This document shows, piece after piece, positions 37,682 to 46,346 of a DNA stretch of 64,000 nucleotides. The stretch spans positions 1 to 64,000 of the forward strand of contig JAIELY010000010.1 of NCBI GenBank assembly GCA_019752555.1. Direction: 5' to 3'. The position numbers and the translations under genes were made by a program. Under the pieces are notes generated by a model. That model was not told the DNA's origin. It did not search any database and saw nothing but the letters and a program-made list of their open reading frames with translations. This stretch comes from Rhabdochlamydiaceae bacterium (GTDB lineage Bacteria; Chlamydiota; Chlamydiia; Chlamydiales; Rhabdochlamydiaceae). The stretch's first letter is position 1, and every line of letters begins with the position of its first letter.

Positions 37682-39199
37682 TTAGATATGATAGATCGCT
37701 TTATATTTTCCTTCGAGGTAATTGACAAAGCAATCGGCAGAGAGAGGCTTGCCTGTGACCTTTTGGCAGAGCTCTGTTGAGGTATACTGACGGCCAAATT
37801 GGTGGATGTTCTCTTTGAGCCATTCGCGGATAAAGCTAAGATCTCCTTGGGCTACTTTTATTTTCCAATCGGGATGGGCTTTTTCGAAGGCAGCGAAAAA
37901 CTGGGCGGCAAACAGGTTGCCCAGAGTGTAGGTTGGAAAGTAGCCGAGACCTCCCATCGCCCAGTGGATATCTTGCAGACATCCCTCTCCGTCAAAGGAG
38001 GGAGAGACTCCAAGATACTCGCGCATTTTTTCATTCCAAGCAGAAGGAACATCGCGCACTTTTAGGGATCCTTCGATGAGAGCCTTTTCAATTTCAAAAC
38101 GTACGATGATGTGGAGGTTGTAGGTCACTTCATCAGATTGGATCCTTATGAGGCCAGGCTTGACAGTGTGGATGGCTTGGTAAAAATCGGACAAGTTAAT
38201 TGCCGAAAATGGTTCGGGGAATTCTTCTTGGAGGCGAGGGTAAAAATGTTGCCAGAAGGGGTGGCTATGTCCAATAAGAGTTTCCCAGAAGCGGGATTGG
38301 CTTTCATGGATTCCAAGTGAGATAGCAGAGCAGAGGGGAGTGCCGTAAAAATCCTTGTTAAGGTTCATCTCATAGAGGCCATGCCCTCCTTCATGCAAGA
38401 TGCAAAAAATGTTGAACATCGGATTATCAGGATGGATCCGTGTGGTCATGCGGACATCTGTGGGATGAAGGCTTGTGCAGAAGGGGTGATGGGAAAGATC
38501 AAGGCGGGAAGTGTCTCCATGGAATCCCATTGCACGCAGCAGCTGATGAGAGAAATTCATTTGTTTATATTTGGGGAACTCTCCAGTGAGAAACTCTGTC
38601 GCAGGCTGCGCGCATCCAGCGATTTGTTGAACCAGATGAGTTAATTTCAGCTTGAGTTCTGTAAACAGAGGCACGAGGTAGGAGGTTTTCATCTCAGGTT
38701 CATAGAGGTCAAGAAGCGCATCATAGGGATGTTCTTTAAAGCCGAGCAGGTCTGCTTTTTTACGGCAGAGGGAGACAATTTTTTCTAAGTGGGGTGCAAA
38801 CTCGCGGAAATCGTTATGGTCTTTAGCGCTTTTCCATGCGTGGATTGCTGTCGATGTCGTTTTTGAGAAGTTTTTAATGAACGCATTTGAAAGTTTACTG
38901 TCATGCAGATAGTCGCGTCTAAATTCGCGCAATGCTGCAATCTGATGCAAAGAGAGGCGATCCTCTTGAATTTCGCCTGTCTCTATATCAATTAATCCGT
39001 TGAGTGCCTTGACATACTGAGGATTTGTTTTTGCTTTGTGGAGTAATCCAGAGAGTAGTTCGATTTGAAGGGAGCGGATGTGGATGGCCTCTTTGGGCAT
39101 GTAAGTTTCTTGATCCCAATCTAAGAGCGCTTGGATAGAGGTAAGAAGGGCTGTGTTTTTAGAGAGTTCGAGCAGCTTTGCATAAGCGTCTTTTTTCAT
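37682..39199 (-). CDS. Carboxypeptidase Taq-type metallopeptidase (M32)
   Basis: A 505-aa zinc carboxypeptidase. The zinc motif is HEGGH at 269-273, and the family motifs DWDQETYMP at the start, the DVRMTTRI segment before the zinc site and IHESQSRFWETLIG after it are intact. It removes C-terminal residues from peptides in the cytosol. Its start overlaps the PAP2 gene's stop (ATGA at 39196-39199). Confidence 0.93.
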   Translation of the reverse strand: MKKDAYAKLLELSKNTALLTSIQALLDWDQETYMPKEAIHIRSLQIELLSGLLHKAKTNPQYVKALNGLIDIETGEIQEDRLSLHQIAALREFRRDYLHDSKLSNAFIKNFSKTTSTAIHAWKSAKDHNDFREFAPHLEKIVSLCRKKADLLGFKEHPYDALLDLYEPEMKTSYLVPLFTELKLKLTHLVQQIAGCAQPATEFLTGEFPKYKQMNFSHQLLRAMGFHGDTSRLDLSHHPFCTSLHPTDVRMTTRIHPDNPMFNIFCILHEGGHGLYEMNLNKDFYGTPLCSAISLGIHESQSRFWETLIGHSHPFWQHFYPRLQEEFPEPFSAINLSDFYQAIHTVKPGLIRIQSDEVTYNLHIIVRFEIEKALIEGSLKVRDVPSAWNEKMREYLGVSPSFDGEGCLQDIHWAMGGLGYFPTYTLGNLFAAQFFAAFEKAHPDWKIKVAQGDLSFIREWLKENIHQFGRQYTSTELCQKVTGKPLSADCFVNYLEGKYKAIYHI

Positions 39200-39960
39200 T
39201 TCGGAACCTCTGTTTTGATGCGTTTAAAAGAGAACATGCGTTCCCATCCGTTGACAAATGTTTGAAAGAGGGGAGAGCAGAATGCCCAACTTAAGAAAAT
39301 GAGAGCAATCGCGCCGCTGCCGACAAAAATATCAGAAAACCAGTGAGCGCCTGTGATTAAACGGGGAAGGCAGAGGAAAGCACCATATACGCAGGCGAGG
39401 ATCCCAAGGCGTCCTCTTGCAAGGATAAAATAACTGGCGGCAAAGAGGAGGGCGGTCGTGCCATGGTCTCCAGGAAAACTCTTGGATGCAGAATCTTTAA
39501 TTTTCATCCAAGGGATATGCTCTGAAAGACGAACGCTCGAGTCGACAACAAGTGTGGGGCTTAACCGGGGGATTTCGATGTTTTCCCTAAAGAGGACCCG
39601 GTTGACGAAGAAAAGGATCGCAGCAATATAGAGAATGCAAAAGACAAGCTCTCCGATCCTTCTTACGCGCAGCGTTTTGTGCGCTGTGCGAACGTAGGCG
39701 ATAAAGAAGGTCAGAATAAAGAGATCTTCGACCCAATCGGCAAGTTTGTGATTGGCAAGCGCCCAGAAAATCTGCCACCATGGGTGGCCTTTCAAAGAAC
39801 CATTGATCCACTTAAAAAAAGCGACATCGATGACTTCCCAAAATCCTTTTGTAAAGGGGGAGAAGAGGGTAATTAAAAGCAGCGCTGCTAGAATGTGGTA
39901 GAAGAAGAGGGGTTTGAGTTTCCATTGAGTCTTTGTCGGGTTCGAGTCGTTCACATTCAT
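39196..39960 (-). CDS. PAP2-family membrane phosphatase
   Basis: 254 aa from the ATG at 39960, which has AAGGA upstream; a longer frame to 40011 overlaps lptG. It has about six membrane segments. The PAP2 motifs are seen as SFPGDHGTTA (motif 2) and PRLITGAHWFSD (motif 3, R-x5-H-x3-D). Such enzymes remove phosphate from lipids, such as undecaprenyl pyrophosphate, phosphatidic acid or lipid A. Its place right after lptF-lptG makes a lipid A or undecaprenyl-phosphate role plausible. Confidence 0.88.
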   Translation of the reverse strand: MNVNDSNPTKTQWKLKPLFFYHILAALLLITLFSPFTKGFWEVIDVAFFKWINGSLKGHPWWQIFWALANHKLADWVEDLFILTFFIAYVRTAHKTLRVRRIGELVFCILYIAAILFFVNRVLFRENIEIPRLSPTLVVDSSVRLSEHIPWMKIKDSASKSFPGDHGTTALLFAASYFILARGRLGILACVYGAFLCLPRLITGAHWFSDIFVGSGAIALIFLSWAFCSPLFQTFVNGWERMFSFKRIKTEVPK

Positions 39961-39968
39961 GCGTATCC

Positions 39969-41051
39969 TTAATTTGTTTTCGTATATTTCCAGCCAAAGG
40001 CCAATGAGCATAGAGCAAAGGGAGAGAGGATCGCAATCCAGGGAGCGATCACGTTATTTTCTCCTAAAATGACCGCAGCATCCATGAGAGCGTAAAAGGA
40101 GATAAACCCAAAGAGTGCAATTGTATAGATAAAGAAAGTGGGGGTCATCCGGGTATGGCGCACACAGTAGGGTAGCGGAGCGATCACTGCTAGGAGCGCC
40201 ATCCAAGGGATCATGCATTTAAAAAGCAGGTGTGTCATCACTTGCGGGTGTTCGAGTGCTGTCGCCTTTCTTTTTTCTCCTAGCATCCGGACAAGATCGG
40301 TGATTTTTCTGTTTTCAAGAGGGATATAGCCTTTTCCCGCTAGGTCAGGAAGGACTTTAAAGGGGGCGAATCGATAGGTCTCAAAGGATTCTGTTTTTTC
40401 TAAGTTCCCTAAAGCATTTCTTTGGATGTGATCGACATATGCGCCTACAGGATGTTCCAGATCAAGGGTTAGCGTTTTAATCCTCCAGAGATCATCTGAC
40501 GATCGGACCCAGAAAACATCGAAATAGACTCCTTTGTCTATATCTTGGGTTTGATAGATGATTTTAGTTCTATCCTTAAGATAGAGAGTGTGGATCGGTT
40601 CTTTTCGGTTGCCGCGGAAAGAATGCTTAAAATGTTCTTCGCGAAACCGATCAAGGTAATTGAGGCAATTAGGCAGGATCCACTCGCCGCTTGCCAGATT
40701 AAACAGGGTGCAGACAGTGGCGAGAAGAAGAAGGGGGCGCGCGATTTTTTTTAAGGGAATGCCGGAGGCTTGCAGGGCGACGAGCTCTCCTTGGGCATTT
40801 AAAGTCAAAAACACCTTGATCGTCGCAATGAGCATAGACAGGGGAATCAGCATGTCGGCGCGTTTGATGAACTGAAACGAATAATAGATGAAAATATGAG
40901 AGATCTGAATGCGTTTGTCGACAAAGAAGTCTTGCATGTGTGTTGAGTAATCGATCAACGCATACAGAGAGTAGAAGCATCCTAAAAACAAAAAGAAGAC
41001 CTTGAGAGTTTCTCGGAAAAGGTAGCGTTCCCAAAGGGTTGTCAATATCAT
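39969..41051 (-). CDS. lptG: LPS export permease LptG-like
   Basis: A 360-aa YjgP/YjgQ-family permease. There are two to three membrane segments at each end (about 10-35, 55-110 and 270-355) around a periplasmic beta-jellyroll domain (about 130-260). It follows its paralogue with a 4-base overlap (41048-41051), as lptF-lptG usually does. With LptB it forms the inner-membrane ABC transporter that lifts LPS to the periplasmic bridge. Which of the two genes is F or G is assigned by order only. Confidence 0.85.
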   Translation of the reverse strand: MILTTLWERYLFRETLKVFFLFLGCFYSLYALIDYSTHMQDFFVDKRIQISHIFIYYSFQFIKRADMLIPLSMLIATIKVFLTLNAQGELVALQASGIPLKKIARPLLLLATVCTLFNLASGEWILPNCLNYLDRFREEHFKHSFRGNRKEPIHTLYLKDRTKIIYQTQDIDKGVYFDVFWVRSSDDLWRIKTLTLDLEHPVGAYVDHIQRNALGNLEKTESFETYRFAPFKVLPDLAGKGYIPLENRKITDLVRMLGEKRKATALEHPQVMTHLLFKCMIPWMALLAVIAPLPYCVRHTRMTPTFFIYTIALFGFISFYALMDAAVILGENNVIAPWIAILSPFALCSLAFGWKYTKTN

Positions 41052-42151
41052 TCAACGCCCTCCTGTATCGATTTGAGCGAGCGTAAGCAGAGCAGGATAA
41101 TCATTGGGTGGGGTAAAAGATAAATCATCGAGGCTAGGAGGGGGTTATGGCGCATCGATTTCGCTGCAACAAAACAGACCATATAGAAGGCTGCAAGAGC
41201 AATTGCCCAAAGAATCCCTTTTCTGGAGCGATTGCGACTGATTTGCATTCCAAAAGCAGTTCCGATGAGAGTAAAGGTGAACGCGGCAATGGCAATGGAA
41301 ATGCGTCTTGAGAGTTCAAGCTGAGCGCTTCTGCTTAGGGAAAACAGTTTCGAGTGTTTTTTGCTTAAGTTTTCTCGGGCTAAAATCATCCGCATTGGTT
41401 GGTATTCATAACTCGAATTCCAGTCTGTGCTTTGAGTGAATTGGCTTAAATTGGCAGCTTCTGTATCCATAATTGCCTGATTTTCAATCACAAGATGGTC
41501 AAAGCCGAGTGCCTTTTTCGGGTCGACGCTTGAAATGAGCGCCACTTGTTCCCCTTTGAGAAGTTCCCCTTTTAAAGAGAGTTCTTTTGCAATGAGTAGA
41601 GCGAGGCGTTGGTTGGTGCTATTTTTAACAGCGATGAGAACATCTTCTGCATATTTTCCCGATTCGAGAACCTTCATGTCGTAGTAGGCGTTTTTTAATT
41701 TGACGAGGCTTTCTTTTTGAAGGAGAAAAAGCGGGTTTTGACTTGCCGTTTCGTAGATCAGCCATTTGCTAAGAGAGCGGCAGCGGGGTGCGATTTCACA
41801 AGAGATGGTCAGCGCGATTAGGCCCATGAGGCATCCCGCATAGAGCATTGGAAAAATGATCGGTTTAAGTCCAAGACCGCAGGTGCGAAGAGCTGTCAGT
41901 TCATGGGTGTGGCTTAGGCGCTGAAACAAAAGAATTGAGGCGATCAAGCAGGAAACGGGGATGGCGATCGGAAGAATGTAGGGGATTTGCAAAAGGGTAA
42001 ATGAAAAAACTTTTAGTAGAGGGGCTCCAGAGGAGGCAAACCGTGCAATTTCTTGAAAGCGCAAGACGACAAGAACAGCGATAAAACTGCTTACGCACAG
42101 CAGGAACACTTGAAAAAAGCTACGCAATAAATAACGCCAAAGGATCGGCAT
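41048..42151 (-). CDS. lptF: LPS export permease LptF-like
   Basis: A 367-aa YjgP/YjgQ-family permease with the same layout as its neighbour: N-terminal membrane helices, a periplasmic beta domain (about 130-265), and C-terminal helices. RTCGLGLKPIIFPML near residues 80-100 is the coupling-helix region that docks on LptB. It is the first gene of the lptF-lptG-PAP2-M32 operon, with an AAGGA site, and it diverges from tilS. Confidence 0.87.
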   Translation of the reverse strand: MPILWRYLLRSFFQVFLLCVSSFIAVLVVLRFQEIARFASSGAPLLKVFSFTLLQIPYILPIAIPVSCLIASILLFQRLSHTHELTALRTCGLGLKPIIFPMLYAGCLMGLIALTISCEIAPRCRSLSKWLIYETASQNPLFLLQKESLVKLKNAYYDMKVLESGKYAEDVLIAVKNSTNQRLALLIAKELSLKGELLKGEQVALISSVDPKKALGFDHLVIENQAIMDTEAANLSQFTQSTDWNSSYEYQPMRMILARENLSKKHSKLFSLSRSAQLELSRRISIAIAAFTFTLIGTAFGMQISRNRSRKGILWAIALAAFYMVCFVAAKSMRHNPLLASMIYLLPHPMIILLCLRSLKSIQEGVE

Positions 42152-42286
42152 TTTAAAAGTCCTTATATTCTTAATTATCGCTTTTCATCAGTTTTTGGAG
42201 CTTTGGCTGTAAACAAGGTTTCGAAGCGCAACAATGTACAAAGGGCCAGTTTAAGGGAAATTGGCCATATAGCAAAAGAGGAAAAA

Positions 42287-43306
42287 ATGTTCGTCCAGGA
42301 ATTCGAGATGCCCTATAATGCTCCCATGGTAGATACATTGCTTCTTTCTTTAAGAAAATTCTTAATCGATCATTGGACTCAAGGAAAGCCTTTGCTTTTA
42401 GGGTATTCGGGGGGGCCAGATTCCAAGGCATTGCTTTATTTGCTCTTAGCGTGTAAGCGGTTTTTTCCTTTAGATTTACATCTTATCCATATCGATCATA
42501 GCTGGCGGGATAAGAGTAGAGAAGAGGCAATGGAGCTGCAACAAGAAGCCCGTTCATTAAACCTAGAGTTTCATCTCTTCCGTCTTATACCGGATGAACT
42601 GCCAAAAAAGAACCTCGAAGCCCACGCTCGATCTTTCCGTTTGCAGTGCTTCAAAAAAACTTATTGTGAGATTGGAGCTCAAGCGTTAATCTTGGCACAT
42701 CAATTTGAGGATCAGGCAGAAACGGTCCTCAAGAGGCTTTTTGAAGGGGCGCATTTACGTCATGCTGCAGGAATGCGCACTGTTTCAGTATTTAATGAAA
42801 TGGTGGTTTGGCGGCCTCTTCTTGATAAGAGAAAAAGTGAACTTATCGATTGGCTAGCTAAAAAAGGGCTTAGGGGCTTAGAAGATAGCACTAACTGGGA
42901 TGCTCGTTTTTTGCGCGCGCGGATGAGATCGGAGCTTTTGCCGCAACTCTCTCAAGCGTTTGGAAAGGGGGTTGAGACCAATTTGTGTAGATTTGGGCAG
43001 ATGGCATCTGAACTTGCAGAGTATTTTTCACTTAAACTCGCGCATTGCTTTGCGACGCTAAATGCCAACGCTCATGAGGTCCATTGGGATCTTTCTAAAT
43101 ATGATCTCGAAAGGATCGAATGGCAGTATTTATTGCGAGAGTGGGCGTCACGGGAGAATATCCAGCTCTCTCTACAGGTATTTGATCTGTGTGTGGGGCA
43201 TTTGCAGAAAAAAAGTTCAGCAAAGAATTTCCCTTTAAAAGAAGGGGTGTTGTCTCTACATAGAGGGATTCTATCTTTTAAAAGAAGTATTAAATGTGAA
43301 TTGTAA
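42287..43306 (+). CDS. tilS: tRNA(Ile)-lysidine synthase
   Basis: 339 aa from the ATG at 42287, chosen for its AGAGG 5 bases upstream; in-frame starts to 42203 would add a poorly conserved leader, and 42329 is also possible. The PP-loop motif is SGGPDS (41-46), with HIDHSWR and LILAHQFEDQAETVLKR following. It converts C34 of the tRNA-Ile CAU anticodon to lysidine so that it reads AUA. I recall tilS directly before ftsH in Chlamydia, the order kept here. Confidence 0.92.
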   Translation: MFVQEFEMPYNAPMVDTLLLSLRKFLIDHWTQGKPLLLGYSGGPDSKALLYLLLACKRFFPLDLHLIHIDHSWRDKSREEAMELQQEARSLNLEFHLFRLIPDELPKKNLEAHARSFRLQCFKKTYCEIGAQALILAHQFEDQAETVLKRLFEGAHLRHAAGMRTVSVFNEMVVWRPLLDKRKSELIDWLAKKGLRGLEDSTNWDARFLRARMRSELLPQLSQAFGKGVETNLCRFGQMASELAEYFSLKLAHCFATLNANAHEVHWDLSKYDLERIEWQYLLREWASRENIQLSLQVFDLCVGHLQKKSSAKNFPLKEGVLSLHRGILSFKRSIKCEL

Positions 43307-43350
43307 ACCGTTATATTTCATTATATTTAAAATAAAAATTAAATAATATT

Positions 43351-43379
43351 AAGACAAATTATTCAGAATTTGTTATGAT
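43351..43379 (+). promoter_or_regulatory. Sigma70-type promoter candidate for ftsH
   Basis: AAGACA (43351-43356), a 17-base spacer and TATGAT (43374-43379). The transcript would begin near 43386, giving a leader of about 130 bases whose first half is conspicuously GC-rich (43387-43455). Confidence 0.5.
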
Positions 43380-43518
43380 GAAAAAACAGTCGACTGGCGG
43401 TAGGGTGAGGTTCGTGTGTGCGGTCTTGCTAAGAGGGGGGGCGTCTTGCGGGATGTTCTTTACTTTAATCGCTTGCGGGTGGTTTAATTTATTCTCTATA
43501 ACCATGTGTATATAGCTT

Positions 43519-46245
43519 ATGAACAACGACAATTTTAAATCGGAACCTAAAAAAGGGTTCCCCGGCGGATTTTTCATTTTTTTGCTGGCTGCGATTCTGG
43601 TCATTCTGACGGTTCAAAACCTCAGTAGTGAAAGAAGTGCGAAGGTTTCTTCGAGCTATCAGGTGGAACACCTTGTTAACTTGGACCTGATTCAAAGAGA
43701 AGACAGCCGCAAAATTGCCTTGAATGACAATCTCGTTTCCTTCAGCGGCAAGTTTAAAGATAGGCTATCTGAGGAAGGCAAGCTCCGCTACCGTTATTTA
43801 GAATTGCTCAACCGCAACCACGATCTTGTTTCTCAAAAAAATGAATTAGAAAGCGATTTGACAGGTTCCAAACAAAGCGTTGTGGATGCCGCGACTTTGT
43901 TTCTCGAGCTGACAGGACTTCCTCTTCCGAAGGGGGGATACCGAGTCGTTGATCTTTCATTTAATAGTGCAGAGCGCGATAACGCCGTCGTCATCAAATC
44001 TGTTCCTGCTCAAGAATACACCTCTCTTGCTGACTTAAATAAACTCTATCCTTCTTTGACTCAAGCCAATGCGTCTGCATTTGGCAAAGATCTTGGCACC
44101 TTGATTGAAGGCTTCAAATCGCATGCTTTGGGCATTGGCGATGAACAGATGAAACAGCAGCTTAAAAACCTTGAGATTCAAGTTTCCGATGCTTCTCAAA
44201 ATCCTCAGACACAGCTCCAAACATATCGCAGCGTTTTAGACGAGCTTGGAACTCTTGTAGCAGCTTTAAATCAAGACCAGCAAAACGTCCGCTTGCTCCC
44301 TTTAAGAAGCGTGCGCACCTACAAGGCACAGCTCGAGCAGTACAATAATGTTAACAGTGAGCTCGAGACAAATATAGCCTCTCTAGACAAAGCCCGCCAA
44401 AATGTGGCTAATGTCATCTGGTATTTTAACAATCAAGAACTCTCGACTCGCGCTTTAGAAAAACAGGATCCAGAAGCATTCACGCGCTGGTTTTCACAAG
44501 CTAAGCAAGAGTATGACCACTTTACAACCAATAAAGGCGCTGTCTTTAGAGCTCCAGATCAGCAGCGTAATCTAGTTCTCGAAAGAACCTTTACAAGTGA
44601 AGAGCCCTCGCCTAACTACTTCAGCTATTTGTTTACGATCCTTCCTGTTGTCCTTGTTGTCCTTTTTATCTACTTTATCTTTTCAAGACAGATGAAAGGG
44701 GTGGGCGGCAATGCGATGAATTTTGGAAAGTCGCCTGCGAAACTTCTTACAAAAGAGCGCAATAAAGTGACTTTCAAAGATGTTGCGGGCTGCGAAGAGG
44801 CTAAAGAAGAATTACAAGAGATCGTCGATTTTCTTAAAGACCCTTCTAAATTTACAGCTCTTGGCGCGCGGATTCCTAAAGGGGTCTTATGCGTAGGGGC
44901 GCCAGGTACAGGGAAAACGCTTATTGCTAAAGCGGTTGCTGGGGAAGCGGATCGCCCTTTCTTTGCGATTTCAGGCTCTGACTTTGTTGAAATGTTTGTA
45001 GGCGTGGGTGCAAGCCGTATCCGAGATATGTTTGACCAAGCGAAAAAAAATGCGCCCTGCATCATTTTTATGGATGAGATCGATGCCGTGGGACGTCATC
45101 GGGGAGCTGGCATTGGCGGTGGGCATGATGAGCGGGAACAGACATTGAATCAGCTTCTTGTCGAGATGGATGGATTTGATACTAATGAAGGCGTGATTTT
45201 GATTGCAGCGACGAACCGTCCTGATGTTCTTGATAAGGCTTTATTGCGTCCCGGTAGATTCGATCGCCGTGTTGTGATCGATCTGCCCGACCTCAAAGGG
45301 CGTTTAGAGATTCTAAAGGTGCATGCGCGAAAAATTAAGCTCGATCCAACAGTGGATCTCATGCACATTGCTCGCAATACTCCAGGCTCTTCTGGTGCTG
45401 ATCTTGCAAACATCTTAAATGAAGCAGCTCTTTTAGCGGCCAGAAAGGGACGTAGTGCTGTGACGGAAACGGATGCTGCTGAGGCATGTGATAAGGTCCG
45501 TTATGGCAAGGAGCGCAGGTCTTTGGAAATCGACCAAAATGAGAAGAAAACGACAGCTTATCATGAATCTGGACATGCGATTGTAGCTCTTTGCGTAAAA
45601 CATGCAGACCCTGTTGATAAAGTGACAATCATCCCTCGTGGACTTTCTTTAGGTGCGACCCATTTCATGCCGAAGAAAAATCGCTTAAGTTATTGGAAAC
45701 GTGAGCTTTTAGATCAGTTGGCAGTGTTGATGGGAGGAAGGATTGCGGAAGAGGTTTTTGTTGGAGATATCTCATCGGGTGCTCAAATGGATATCACGCA
45801 AGCGACCCGTTTAGTACGGAGCATGGTGTGCGAATGGGGAATGACAGAATCCTTAGGAACGGTTGCTTATGACGAGCGAGCTGAAGGGGGACAATACCTC
45901 GGGATGTCCAACTACCGAGAGAAGAGTTACTCGGAAGCTACGGCAAAGTCGATCGATGAAGAGGTGCGCAAGCTTTTAGATGAAGCGCTCCGGTATGCAA
46001 AAGAGATCATTCTTAGCAAACGTGCAGAAGTTCAACTGATGACGGAAATGCTAATGGAGTTTGAGACGTTAGACAGGGATGATGTCCTCGAAATCATGAA
46101 TGGAACATGGGACATTGAAAAGAAACGTCAACGACTAAAATCAGCGCAAGATCTTAACCGTAAAACACCGCCTCCTCCTCCTGAGAAGGTGGACGGCCGT
46201 GATCTTCCTGTGATCACCGATCGCCCAACTCCTCAGCAAACCTAA
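43519..46245 (+). CDS. ftsH: ATP-dependent zinc metalloprotease FtsH, extended form
   Basis: A 908-aa membrane protease that degrades unneeded or misfolded membrane and regulatory proteins. Membrane segments are at about 12-33 and 374-394. Between them lies an unusually long (about 340 residue) helical periplasmic region; E. coli FtsH has about 70 residues there and 644 in all. The AAA module has Walker A GAPGTGKT (about 459-466), Walker [12 protein letters not shown], and the second region of homology. The zinc site is HESGH (682-686). The long form is, as I recall, typical of chlamydiae (about 910 aa in C. trachomatis). Confidence 0.96.
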   Translation: MNNDNFKSEPKKGFPGGFFIFLLAAILVILTVQNLSSERSAKVSSSYQVEHLVNLDLIQREDSRKIALNDNLVSFSGKFKDRLSEEGKLRYRYLELLNRNHDLVSQKNELESDLTGSKQSVVDAATLFLELTGLPLPKGGYRVVDLSFNSAERDNAVVIKSVPAQEYTSLADLNKLYPSLTQANASAFGKDLGTLIEGFKSHALGIGDEQMKQQLKNLEIQVSDASQNPQTQLQTYRSVLDELGTLVAALNQDQQNVRLLPLRSVRTYKAQLEQYNNVNSELETNIASLDKARQNVANVIWYFNNQELSTRALEKQDPEAFTRWFSQAKQEYDHFTTNKGAVFRAPDQQRNLVLERTFTSEEPSPNYFSYLFTILPVVLVVLFIYFIFSRQMKGVGGNAMNFGKSPAKLLTKERNKVTFKDVAGCEEAKEELQEIVDFLKDPSKFTALGARIPKGVLCVGAPGTGKTLIAKAVAGEADRPFFAISGSDFVEMFVGVGASRIRDMFDQAKKNAPCIIFMDEIDAVGRHRGAGIGGGHDEREQTLNQLLVEMDGFDTNEGVILIAATNRPDVLDKALLRPGRFDRRVVIDLPDLKGRLEILKVHARKIKLDPTVDLMHIARNTPGSSGADLANILNEAALLAARKGRSAVTETDAAEACDKVRYGKERRSLEIDQNEKKTTAYHESGHAIVALCVKHADPVDKVTIIPRGLSLGATHFMPKKNRLSYWKRELLDQLAVLMGGRIAEEVFVGDISSGAQMDITQATRLVRSMVCEWGMTESLGTVAYDERAEGGQYLGMSNYREKSYSEATAKSIDEEVRKLLDEALRYAKEIILSKRAEVQLMTEMLMEFETLDRDDVLEIMNGTWDIEKKRQRLKSAQDLNRKTPPPPPEKVDGRDLPVITDRPTPQQT

Positions 46246-46253
46246 AAGGTTTC

Positions 46254-46290
46254 AAGATCCCCGCTCTTTAGCGGGGATCTTCTTCGTGAA
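46254..46290 (+). terminator. Rho-independent terminator after ftsH
   Basis: A perfect 12-bp stem, AAGATCCCCGCT (46254-46265) and AGCGGGGATCTT (46270-46281), with a 4-base loop. The T run after it is interrupted (CTTCG). Confidence 0.8.
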
Positions 46291-46346
46291 AAAAATCAGC
46301 CGATAAGGCACACTTGCCTCTTTAATCTTTAGCGGCAAAGTAACTT

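Noticed and set aside
43387-43455. Possible 4.5S/SRP RNA, since the segment is GC-rich and structured in appearance
   Set aside because: The invariant GGAAG/GGAGCA apical sequences are not present, and neither are tRNA-like or tmRNA-like ends. Kept only as an unexplained leader.
43359-43604. Minus-strand open frame across the ftsH leader
   Set aside because: It overlaps the ftsH start region, has no ribosome binding site worth noting and encodes a low-complexity product.
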